In this document: positions 44,454 to 52,619 of the stretch, one piece after another
Layout: every line of letters starts with the position of its first letter
How positions within the stretch are numbered: the first letter of the stretch is position 1
DNA from: Microbulbifer bruguierae
Lineage (GTDB): Bacteria > Pseudomonadota > Gammaproteobacteria > Pseudomonadales > Cellvibrionaceae
Direction of reading: 5' to 3'
Assembly (NCBI RefSeq): GCF_029869925.1
Contig: NZ_CP118605.1
Coordinates: forward strand, 3,562,001-3,626,000
DNA: 64,000 nucleotides
Position numbers and translations under genes: made by a program
The notes under the pieces: model-generated
What the model was told of the DNA's origin: nothing
What the model saw: the letters and a program-made list of their open reading frames with translations, nothing else
Databases searched by the model: none

Positions 44454-46907
44454 TCAGCTGCGCTCGTTTTTGCCTCGCAGCAGGCGTACTCCGTAAATCC
44501 CCCCTGCTAGAGAATTTTCTCCGGCCTCAAACCTGAGATCGATGGTGCCCGTATCGGATTTTTCCAGTACTTCCACTGGTACCAGATAGTCCACATCGAA
44601 AAAATCATCGCCGCCACTGCCATCCAGTTCCACTTCCGCGATTTCTACGTCATTGGCGAGGATGCGGAAGTGGCGGCCGCTATCCAGACCGTAATAGGTA
44701 ATACGCAGCCTGTGGGCTTCCTGCTCCGGATCCTTTAGCTGGTAGCTGAACCAGTCGCGGGTGTGGCGCCAGTGACGGCCAAGGTGAACACCTGCTTCGG
44801 TGTCACTGCCAGCAAAGAAGTGGTCGGCCTCCGGTTGCTGTTCTCCCGGTGCCACTTTGTCGATGGTCTGGCGGGCCAGGGCCATTCGCGCGCGATCTTC
44901 CGTTTCCCTTTGTTGCTGTTTTTCCGCCAGACCCTGTGGGGTGCTGTACGGCCAGTAAAGGGTGTAGCGGGATTCGTGCACGCGAAAAAACGGAATCAGC
45001 TCCAGATTGCGACCGGCCTGTGGATTCAGTTGTGGCAGTCCGGAGAAGGACGCGCTGGCTTGTAATGTTTGCATGTCTGCTAGCTGCAGACTGTCCGGTG
45101 CGGCCAGTCGCAACTCCAGGCCGGGCAGACGCTCGAGGTTGCCAAGGAAATCGCGGCTTTCACTTACAAATGTGGGCGTCAGCTCCTGTGGGCACATGGG
45201 GCCGCTGGCGATATGCCCCATGCGGCTGTTGTCGGCAAAATAATTGAGGTGTTCGCCGGCAAAGGGTTGGGTTTTTGCCGCCAGTACCACCGGGCCATAG
45301 GTCAGCGCGAAATAGTCGGATTGATCCGGCAGTTGTTCGGCTTCGATATGCATGGGCAAATGTACTTCCACGCGGTCGCCGTCTTGCCAGTGGCGTTCAA
45401 TCGCCACGTAACTACCGGGTGTTTCCGTGACCGTTATTGGCTTTCCGTTAACGGCAATCGCAAGTTCACCTTCTTTGACCCAGGCTGGGTAGCGCAGTTG
45501 CAGGGTAAATTTACCGCTGCCGGTTAGGGTGATGGCGGTACTCTCGGTATCGGGAATATGGTTTTCCTGTTGCAGCTGGATTCCTTTTTGCTCCCAGTTG
45601 AGAGTGGAAGGAATAAACAGGTTCACATACAGCGCGTCGCCGCGATGGGCATAAATCATTTCGCCGTATTTACTGTGGTTTTCAATCCCGGAACCCACGC
45701 AGCACCACATGGCATCCTGTGGCTGTGAGTACATGCGGTAGTGGTTCGGGCGCATGGGCGTAAAGTACACCAGCCCACCGGTATCCGGATTCTGAGATGA
45801 CAGAATGTGATTGTAGATAGCCCGTTCGTAGTAGCGGACATAGCGGGTTTGCGGTTCGCTCAGGTACAACATCCGTGTAAGTTTCAACATGTTGTAGGTA
45901 TTGCAGGTTTCCGGCCCCTCCACGTCCTCGACCATGGGGGTAAAGTCGTCGGTGGGGTGAAAGTGTTCGCGCACACTGTTGCCGCCGATGGCGACGGTGC
46001 GGTGTTCCACGACTTCATTCCAGAAATATGCCGCGGCCGCCTGCCAGCTTTTATCCCCGGCCAGATCGCCAACCCGTTTATAGCCGATCACTTTCGGAAT
46101 CTGGGTGTTGGCGTGCAGACCGGTCAGCTTGTCCTGATGCTGCTCCAGTGGAGTCAGGATTTCCCGGTGGGAAAGACGCCGGGCAATTTCCAGGTATTTT
46201 TTGTCGCCGGTAATGTCGGCCACATCCGCATAGACTTCATTCAGTCCGCCATGCTCACTTTTCAGGATAAGCTGTACCTGTTCGTCGGTAAGGTTGGCGA
46301 TCAGCTTCGCGCTCCAGTCGGATAGGGCGATAAGCATGGTCAGTGCATGCTGGCTATCCGCATAAATATAAGCGTCGCGCAGACCGGCGTAGACCTTGTG
46401 GATATTGTAGAGGGGTACCCATTTTTCGTTGAGGGTAAACAGGTCTGAACGGATATTCCCTGCGGCCAGCTCATCCCACATGGCTTTGCCACCGGGCACG
46501 CCACTCAGGTAACCATTTCCGTTTTTATCCTGTGCGCGCTTCAGCTCATCGAGCATGTAGTCGAGGCGCTGCTTGACCTGTTCATTACTTGTAGCCGCCC
46601 AGGCGAGAGAAAGAGCGGTTATGTAGTGGCCACCGATATGCCCATCGAGACCGGTGTTTTCCCAGTTGCCATAATTGTCCGCCTTCGGCGCCAGCCCCGC
46701 TTCTTTCAGGTAGGGCGCCAGCAGGCGGTCCGGATCCATGGCCAGAATATATTCGATGTTTTTATCCTGGGCGTGTTTGAAGGGGCTTTCCAGCAGACGT
46801 ACCTGATCGAGAGGGAAGGGCGCCATTTCTACGGGCACTTTACTTTTTTCGGAACACCCTGCGATTGCAATTGAGCTCAAAGCCAGGCTCAGGAGTAGTT
46901 TTTTCAT
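44454..46907 (-). CDS. GH127 beta-L-arabinofuranosidase-type lipoprotein
   Basis: 817 residues with a lipobox (IAIAGC, Cys18), so it is membrane-anchored. The catalytic barrel of the DUF1680/GH127 family is clear: Glu333 and Cys335 (GPETCNTYNMLKLTR) and the Cys402-Cys403 pair (MWCCVGSGIENHSKYGE). These would make the zinc site and the cysteine nucleophile of retaining beta-L-arabinofuranosidases. C-terminal beta domains follow. It removes beta-linked L-arabinofuranose from plant glycans. It stands alone on the minus strand. Confidence 0.92.
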   Translation of the reverse strand: MKKLLLSLALSSIAIAGCSEKSKVPVEMAPFPLDQVRLLESPFKHAQDKNIEYILAMDPDRLLAPYLKEAGLAPKADNYGNWENTGLDGHIGGHYITALSLAWAATSNEQVKQRLDYMLDELKRAQDKNGNGYLSGVPGGKAMWDELAAGNIRSDLFTLNEKWVPLYNIHKVYAGLRDAYIYADSQHALTMLIALSDWSAKLIANLTDEQVQLILKSEHGGLNEVYADVADITGDKKYLEIARRLSHREILTPLEQHQDKLTGLHANTQIPKVIGYKRVGDLAGDKSWQAAAAYFWNEVVEHRTVAIGGNSVREHFHPTDDFTPMVEDVEGPETCNTYNMLKLTRMLYLSEPQTRYVRYYERAIYNHILSSQNPDTGGLVYFTPMRPNHYRMYSQPQDAMWCCVGSGIENHSKYGEMIYAHRGDALYVNLFIPSTLNWEQKGIQLQQENHIPDTESTAITLTGSGKFTLQLRYPAWVKEGELAIAVNGKPITVTETPGSYVAIERHWQDGDRVEVHLPMHIEAEQLPDQSDYFALTYGPVVLAAKTQPFAGEHLNYFADNSRMGHIASGPMCPQELTPTFVSESRDFLGNLERLPGLELRLAAPDSLQLADMQTLQASASFSGLPQLNPQAGRNLELIPFFRVHESRYTLYWPYSTPQGLAEKQQQRETEDRARMALARQTIDKVAPGEQQPEADHFFAGSDTEAGVHLGRHWRHTRDWFSYQLKDPEQEAHRLRITYYGLDSGRHFRILANDVEIAEVELDGSGGDDFFDVDYLVPVEVLEKSDTGTIDLRFEAGENSLAGGIYGVRLLRGKNERS

Positions 46908-47219
46908 CGCTGTCTCGTTGTTTTGAATTTATTGTTGTGGATGATTTTGGGGTTCTGTGGTCTTGAGGTGCTTCGTAGATATATTTGTGGCGGTAGCAGT
47001 GCCTTCATTTTTGATTTTCGAACTACGTAGCTAATCATGCTAACGAAGTAAGTAGGTTTATCGTGAAGGCCGAGCGCTGGGTGGAGGTTTTTGAAAGCGT
47101 CGGCGACAGGGACGTCGCCGACGCAGCGTACAGGGATATATTCACAGCGGTTTCAAAAACCTCCACCCAGTGCTCGGCCGCCACTCAAGGGGACCAACGC
47201 CCGCCTGTGGCTATTGGAG
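46908..47219. other. 312-bp gap between GH127 and GH43 genes
   Basis: No gene seen. It holds the GH127 promoter region and the inverted-repeat element described at 47068-47179. Confidence 0.6.
47068..47179. repeat. nested inverted-repeat element E3
   Basis: Outer arms of 29 bp (47068-47096 and 47151-47179) with one mismatch (G-U on the plus strand). A perfect 11-bp inner hairpin GCGTCGGCGAC/GTCGCCGACGC lies at 47097-47124, followed by GCAGCGTACAGGGATATATTCACAG. That segment resembles GCAGCGCCCAGGGATGGATTGAAG of E2. Confidence 0.8.
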
Positions 47220-48272
47220 CTATTTAGTTTTGTACCCTTTGTAAGAATCCAGCTGCAAAGGGTCCACCACAGGCCAAAGCCCCTCATCCCACTCAAGATC
47301 CATGATCTTCAACTTCTGTAACCCGTTATCCGCAGACTCGTAAGCATGCAGAACGAGGTAATCCTTCCCGTCGAAGGTGTAGGCACTGTTGTGCCCCAGC
47401 CCCGGCCAGGCCTTGTTGCCGGAGATCAGCGGGGTACCGCCGCCGTGCGCCATATCCACACCGTCTTTGTCCACATAGGGACCGGTTACGGATTTTGAGC
47501 GCCCCACCGCCAAGCGGTAAGTGCTGTCATCGCCCTTGCAGCAGAGACCGCGGGAAATAAACAGGTAGTAATAACCGTTCTTCGCAAAGATAAACGGTGC
47601 CTCCAGTTCCTCGGATCCCGCCTTATCCACAGGCTGGTATTGTTGGCGGTTGCCGCGGGCGATGGTATGCCACTCCTGGGGCTCCGCCAGCTTCGTCAGG
47701 GATGGGGCCAGCTTTACCAGCTTCAGTCCCTCCCAGAAAGAACCAAAGCTCATCCAGGGCGTACCCTGCTGGTCAAAAATGATCGCCGGATCAATCGCAT
47801 TCCAGTGATCCCGGTGGGGAATCGACTGCACCACAATGCCCTGGTCATGCCAGCCGTATTCGGGAGCGTGTGGATCCAGGGTTTCGGAAACCGTCACACC
47901 GATGGCGGAGGTGTTTTTGCCGAATGCCGAAACCGAGTAGTAGAGATAGAAGCGCCCATCGTGCTCAATAACATCCGGCGCCCAAAGGTGGCCATTGAAG
48001 CTCGGAGAAACCGTTTTCGCCCACACTGGCTCAGCGGAGAAGGCGCGATCAGCGTACTGCCACTGGCGCATATCCCGTGAACTGTAGATAGTGATCCCGG
48101 GGCCTGTACTGAACAGGTAGTAGGTATCCCCTTCTTTGGCCATGACCGGATCGTGTACATCGATCTGGCGCGGAGGTTGGGCATCGCTGTCGGCGCAGGC
48201 GCTGAGAGGGAGAGTGAGGCAGGCGGCGAGCAGGGCCGCAGGGCGCCAGAAGGCGACGGGAAGCGGAAACAT
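47220..48272 (-). CDS. GH43 endo-1,5-alpha-L-arabinanase-type lipoprotein
   Basis: 350 residues with a lipobox (LPLSAC, Cys26). The propeller has DVHDPVMAKEGDTYYLFST (base Asp41), HWNAIDPAIIFDQQGTPWMSFGSFW (second Asp) and SEELEAPFIFAKNGYYYLFISRGLCCKG (acid Glu). The FNGHLWAPDV and FGSFWEGLKL blocks are typical of arabinanases such as Cellvibrio Arb43A. It would cut the alpha-1,5 arabinan backbone at the cell surface. It is divergent from the GH43 gene at 48486. Confidence 0.92.
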   Translation of the reverse strand: MFPLPVAFWRPAALLAACLTLPLSACADSDAQPPRQIDVHDPVMAKEGDTYYLFSTGPGITIYSSRDMRQWQYADRAFSAEPVWAKTVSPSFNGHLWAPDVIEHDGRFYLYYSVSAFGKNTSAIGVTVSETLDPHAPEYGWHDQGIVVQSIPHRDHWNAIDPAIIFDQQGTPWMSFGSFWEGLKLVKLAPSLTKLAEPQEWHTIARGNRQQYQPVDKAGSEELEAPFIFAKNGYYYLFISRGLCCKGDDSTYRLAVGRSKSVTGPYVDKDGVDMAHGGGTPLISGNKAWPGLGHNSAYTFDGKDYLVLHAYESADNGLQKLKIMDLEWDEGLWPVVDPLQLDSYKGYKTK

Positions 48273-48385
48273 AACGGCTTCTCTGTTATAGGTCTTTTTG
48301 GTGTTCTCTCATTCTTACAAGCCCGGATGCACTGTTGTCAAAACCTCTGCCAAAACGGTGCCGATCAGGGTTGTTAGGCTATTGG

Positions 48386-48402
48386 TAGTATAATAATATT
48401 GT
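48386..48402. promoter_or_regulatory. TATAATAATA motif in the divergent GH43 promoter region
   Basis: TAGTATAATAATATTGT lies 114 bp before the arabinanase and 84 bp before the GH43 gene at 48486. It resembles the TACAATAATA motifs at 33082 and 30581. An overlap with a -10 element cannot be excluded. Confidence 0.35.
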
Positions 48403-48485
48403 TTGCAGTGCGGCAACCGCACCCGGGAATGTATACCCTGGGGCTGAGTCGCGAATAAGACAAGATTAAAAACGATAACGAAGCG

Positions 48486-49514
48486 ATGATCTCCCGAACC
48501 CTGTACCGAAGGGCACTCGGCTACGCCTGTATCTGGCTGTTGACCTGTGCCCAGGCTGCATTGGCCGCGTCGACCAGTGTCCCGCTGGATTACCCCAAGC
48601 CCCTGGTCGCCCAGCGGGCGGACCCGTGGATGCTGCGTTATCAGGACCGCTACTTTTTCGTTGCCACTGCACCGGAATACGACCGCATCGAATTACGTAG
48701 TGCCGATATCATTACCGAAATCGCCAACGCCATTCCCAGCGTAATCTGGCGCAAACATCCCAGTGGCCCGATGAGCGCCCATATCTGGGCGCCGGAGCTG
48801 CACCGGATCGACGGCGCCTGGTATATCTACTTTGCCGCCGGCGAGGCGGAGAACCCGTGGAAAATTCGTATGTACGCCCTGCGCAATGCCAGCACTGATC
48901 CGCGCAATGGCGAGTGGCAGGAGATGGGGCGCATCGCCACCCCGGTTGATACCTTCTCACTGGATGCCACCAGCTTCAGCCACAACGGCAAACGCTACCT
49001 GGTGTGGGCCCAGTACGACGAAGAGAATGTGCGCGGCTCATCCCTGCTGATGGCCGAGATGGCATCGCCGGTTGAAATCCGGGAACCGGTGATCACCCTG
49101 TCCGACCCTACCTTTGACTGGGAGCGGATAGGCCACAAGGTCAACGAAGGTCCCGCGGTGCTGAAAAAGCACGACCGTATTTTTATCACCTACTCTGCCA
49201 GTGCTACCGACGCGAATTACGCGATGGGGTTACTTTGGGCCGACCAGAGCGCAGATCTGATGGATCCTGCAAGCTGGCAAAAGTCACCCGAGCCGGTGTT
49301 TTTTACCAACGCGGAAGAAAAACGTTTCGGTCCCGGACACAGCAGCTTTACCCTGGCGGAAGATGGTAAAACCGACCTGCTGGTATACCACGCGCGGGAT
49401 TACCGCGAGATCAAAGGCAACCCGTTGATGGATACCAATCGCGCGACCCGCGTGCGAGTGTTGCATTGGGACCACAGTGGCATGCCGGATTTCCGCCAGC
49501 ACAGTCCGGACTAA
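48486..49514 (+). CDS. secreted GH43 exo-arabinofuranosidase-like enzyme
   Basis: 342 residues with a signal peptide ending near AALAAS. Catalytic residues are Asp46 (QRADPWML), the Asp in TFSLDATSF and the Glu in VNEGPAVLKKHDRIFITYSAS. It is a clear paralogue of the cytoplasmic enzyme at 28103 (both share the RADP, SxDLIWAPE/SAHIWAPE and VNEGPAV blocks). It would trim arabino-oligosaccharides in the periplasm or outside. It starts a plus-strand series of glycosidase genes to 56182. Confidence 0.9.
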   Translation: MISRTLYRRALGYACIWLLTCAQAALAASTSVPLDYPKPLVAQRADPWMLRYQDRYFFVATAPEYDRIELRSADIITEIANAIPSVIWRKHPSGPMSAHIWAPELHRIDGAWYIYFAAGEAENPWKIRMYALRNASTDPRNGEWQEMGRIATPVDTFSLDATSFSHNGKRYLVWAQYDEENVRGSSLLMAEMASPVEIREPVITLSDPTFDWERIGHKVNEGPAVLKKHDRIFITYSASATDANYAMGLLWADQSADLMDPASWQKSPEPVFFTNAEEKRFGPGHSSFTLAEDGKTDLLVYHARDYREIKGNPLMDTNRATRVRVLHWDHSGMPDFRQHSPD

Positions 49515-49558
49515 ACACTTGTTTCGAATTGAAAATATAAAAATAGAAGTGAGAGACT

Positions 49559-50509
49559 ATGAAGAACAAAATTTTCGCGGCTATTGCCGCAACCGGGTTT
49601 GCCACCACCGCAGTGATCACCCATGCCGCTAACCCGGCCATCACAGACGTTCTCACCGCCGATCCCGCGGCCATGGTACACGATGGTACCGTGTACCTGT
49701 ACACCGGCCACGACGAAGCCAAAGATAATAAGGGCTTCTACGAAATGCATAAATGGCTGGTATTTTCTTCCACCGATATGGTGAATTGGAAAAATGAAGG
49801 CTCACCACTGGCGGTAAAGGATTTCAAATGGGCCCGTGGCGATGCCTGGGCCAGTCACGTGGTGGAAAAAGATGGGAAGTTCTATTTCTACACCACTGTG
49901 CGCCACGATGAAACGAAGCCCGGGTTTGCCATCGGCGTTGCCGTTTCTGACAGCCCTACCGGACCATTCAAGGATGCCCTGGGCAAGGCCCTGATCAGCA
50001 ACGACATGACCACCGATACCAAGATTGACTGGGACGATCTGGATCCGGCGGCATTTATCGATGACAACGGTGAGGCTTATCTGTTCTTTGGCAACACCAA
50101 GCCGCGCTGGGCCAAGCTCAAAGACAATATGATTGAACTGGATGGGCCCATCCACAGCCTGGATCTGCCGAACTTTACCGAGGCGCTCTATGCCCACAAG
50201 CATGGTGATTACTACTACCTGACTTACGCTATGGGATTCCCGGAAAAAATCGGCTACGCCATGAGCAAATCCATCGAAGGTCCCTGGGAATACAAGGGCA
50301 TCCTCAATGAGCTGGCGGGTAATTCCAACACCAACCACCAGTCCATCATTGACTACAAGGACCGCTCGTTCTTTATTTATCACAATGGTGGTACGCCGGA
50401 GGGGGGCAGTTTCCGTCGCTCCGTATGTATCGATGACCTTTACTACAACGAAGACGGCACTATCAAACGAATCGTGATGACTTCCGAAGGTGTGGACCCG
50501 GTCAAATAA
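49559..50509 (+). CDS. secreted GH43 glycosidase
   Basis: 316 residues; GAGAG precedes ATG 49559. The signal peptide ends near THAA. Base Asp35 is in LTADPAAMVHDGTVYLYTGHDE, the second Asp in DWDDLDPAAFIDDNGEAY, and the acid Glu in FTEALYAHKHGDYYYLTYAMG. It resembles the enzyme at 878 and other two-function arabinofuranosidase/xylosidase GH43 types. It is 44 bp after the previous GH43 gene; a REPIN-like repeat follows. Confidence 0.9.
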   Translation: MKNKIFAAIAATGFATTAVITHAANPAITDVLTADPAAMVHDGTVYLYTGHDEAKDNKGFYEMHKWLVFSSTDMVNWKNEGSPLAVKDFKWARGDAWASHVVEKDGKFYFYTTVRHDETKPGFAIGVAVSDSPTGPFKDALGKALISNDMTTDTKIDWDDLDPAAFIDDNGEAYLFFGNTKPRWAKLKDNMIELDGPIHSLDLPNFTEALYAHKHGDYYYLTYAMGFPEKIGYAMSKSIEGPWEYKGILNELAGNSNTNHQSIIDYKDRSFFIYHNGGTPEGGSFRRSVCIDDLYYNEDGTIKRIVMTSEGVDPVK

Positions 50510-50520
50510 TCGGCCCGTAA

Positions 50521-50593
50521 TGTAGGAGCCTGCTTGCAGGCGATTAGCGGGTTTCTACGAGCCCGCCGATTCGCCTGCAAGCAGGCTCCTACA
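50521..50593. repeat. REPIN-like repeat 2
   Basis: TGTAGGAGCCTGCTTGCAGG (50521 on) and its perfect inverted copy ending at 50593 form 23-bp arms. A small inner stem (GCGGG...CCCGC) is also present. It is the same REP unit as at 41252, with TTGCAGG for CTGCAGG. It lies between the GH43 and GH97 genes. Confidence 0.88.
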
Positions 50594-50647
50594 ACAACAG
50601 AAACGACGGTGTTACTGAAAAATAATTTATAACCAGACACTACTGCG

Positions 50648-52600
50648 ATGAAAAAATACCTGATACCGGTATTGATGCTGACTTATCTGTTGGTCATCAG
50701 TGCCTGTGAGCACAACACCCGCTACAGTCTGCAGAGTCCCGACGGCAGTCTGAAGGTGATTTTTTCCCTCACTGAAACCGGTGAGGTCCGCTATGCGGTG
50801 AGCCGCAATCAGGTAACGGTTCTGAATAATTCCAAACTGGGTATCGTGCTGGATGATCGCGATCTGAGTGAAAAGCTCGAACTGCTTTCCGCCACAAAGC
50901 CGACACTGGTGCATAGCGAATACGAATTGCGTCAGGGCAAGCGCCGTCACAATACCTACACCGCCATGGAACAGGTTTTTCACTTGCAGAACCTTGTCGG
51001 CCAGAAACTGGATATCGCCTTTCGCGTCTCCAATGACGGCGTTGCGTTCCAGTACCATCTGCCGGGCGAGTCTGTGGATATTAAAACTGTCCGCGCCGAA
51101 ACCACCAGCTTTGCGTTTACCGATCGTGCCAGGGCCTGGCTGCAGCCGGTGGCTGTGGCCCAGACCGGATGGATGAATACCAATCCGTCCTATGAAGAGC
51201 ACTACATCATGGATGTGCCGGTTACTGAGGTGAACGTCAGTGAGGCAGGTTGGGTTTTTCCGTCGCTGTTCAAGACCGATGGCGGCTGGGCTCTCATTAC
51301 CGAGGCAGGTATGGATGGCCGTTATCATGCCTCGCGCCTGCAGGGCGAATCCCGTGCAGGAGAATTCCGTATTGGCTACCCGATGGACGCCGAGCGCTAT
51401 ACGGACGGTGCCTTGATGGGGCAGTCGCAGCTGCCGTTCAAATCGCCCTGGCGAATTATTGCGATTGGCGAGCTGGCTACCATTGCTGAGTCCAGCCTCG
51501 GCACCGACCTGGCTGCTCCCGCGATTGCGCCAATGGACTGGGTTAAACCGGGTACCGCGAGCTGGAGCTGGGCGCTGCTTAAGGATGAGTCGGTGAACTA
51601 CGACACCCAGCTGCAGTTTATCGATTACGCCGCGGCCATGGGGTGGCGTTATGTGCTGGTGGATGTGAACTGGGATCAGAACATCGGCTACGAAAAAATG
51701 GCCGAGCTTGCCGGTTACGCGGCGGAGAAAAATGTTGGCCTGTTACTGTGGTACAACTCTTCCGGTCCCTGGAACAAAACCGAATACACCCCGAAAAGCC
51801 AGTTGCTGACCCGCGAACAGCGCCGTACGGAATTCGCCCGTCTGCAGCAGATGGGTATAGCCGGCATCAAGGTGGATTTCTTCGCCGGTGATGGTGTGTC
51901 CATGGTGGACTATTACCGCCAGATTCTCACCGACGCCGCCGAGTTTGAGCTGCTGGTCAATTTTCACGGCGCTACCCTGCCGCGGGGACTGCACCGCACC
52001 TTTCCGAATTTTATGACCGCGGAAGCGGTGCACGGTTTTGAAATGATCACCTTCATGCAGAACTCTGCAGACAGGGCCGCCGCGCATATGGCGATGCTGC
52101 CGTTTACCCGCAACGCGTTTGATCCGATGGATTTTACCCCCACGGTATTTTCCGAAATCCCCAATATCGAACGTCGTACCAGTAACGGATTTGAACTGGC
52201 GCTGCCGGTATTGTTTTTGTCCGGGATACAGCATGTTGCCGAAACCGATACGGGCATGATGGAGGTGGCGCCGTTCGTGCGGGAGTATCTGCGTGATATT
52301 CCCGCGGTATGGGAGGAAAGCCGCCTGCTGGATGGCTTCCCTGGCAAGTTTGCCGTGATTGCCCGTCGCAGTGGCGCCAGCTGGTATGTTTCGGGAATCA
52401 ATGCGCAAACCGAAGAAAAAACCGTGCAGCTGGACTTGTCGTTTATGGGGCCGCGTCTGGGCAGCCTGATTACCGACGGCGACGATACGCGGACACTGGT
52501 TCGCCGGGATATTGAAAGCGGTATTGAAGTAAACCTGGGGATCAAGGGTAACGGTGGATTTACGATGGTTTTCCCCGCAGATCCCCTGGCAAAAAATTAG
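50648..52600 (+). CDS. GH97-family retaining glycosidase, lipoprotein
   Basis: 650 residues with a lipobox (LVISAC, Cys20). The GH97 N-terminal beta domain begins YSLQSPDGSLKVIFSL. The barrel holds WSWALLKDESVNYDTQLQFIDYAAAMGWRYVLVD and GIKVDFFAGDG. Asp410 is a candidate nucleophile, as in the retaining branch of GH97. Glu459 and Glu465 (TAEAVHGFE) are candidates for the acid/base. Retaining members act on alpha-galactosides or beta-L-arabinopyranosides, which suits a pectin or arabinogalactan side chain. Confidence 0.9.
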   Translation: MKKYLIPVLMLTYLLVISACEHNTRYSLQSPDGSLKVIFSLTETGEVRYAVSRNQVTVLNNSKLGIVLDDRDLSEKLELLSATKPTLVHSEYELRQGKRRHNTYTAMEQVFHLQNLVGQKLDIAFRVSNDGVAFQYHLPGESVDIKTVRAETTSFAFTDRARAWLQPVAVAQTGWMNTNPSYEEHYIMDVPVTEVNVSEAGWVFPSLFKTDGGWALITEAGMDGRYHASRLQGESRAGEFRIGYPMDAERYTDGALMGQSQLPFKSPWRIIAIGELATIAESSLGTDLAAPAIAPMDWVKPGTASWSWALLKDESVNYDTQLQFIDYAAAMGWRYVLVDVNWDQNIGYEKMAELAGYAAEKNVGLLLWYNSSGPWNKTEYTPKSQLLTREQRRTEFARLQQMGIAGIKVDFFAGDGVSMVDYYRQILTDAAEFELLVNFHGATLPRGLHRTFPNFMTAEAVHGFEMITFMQNSADRAAAHMAMLPFTRNAFDPMDFTPTVFSEIPNIERRTSNGFELALPVLFLSGIQHVAETDTGMMEVAPFVREYLRDIPAVWEESRLLDGFPGKFAVIARRSGASWYVSGINAQTEEKTVQLDLSFMGPRLGSLITDGDDTRTLVRRDIESGIEVNLGIKGNGGFTMVFPADPLAKN

Positions 52601-52619
52601 AGAGAGATGAGGTTACAGG

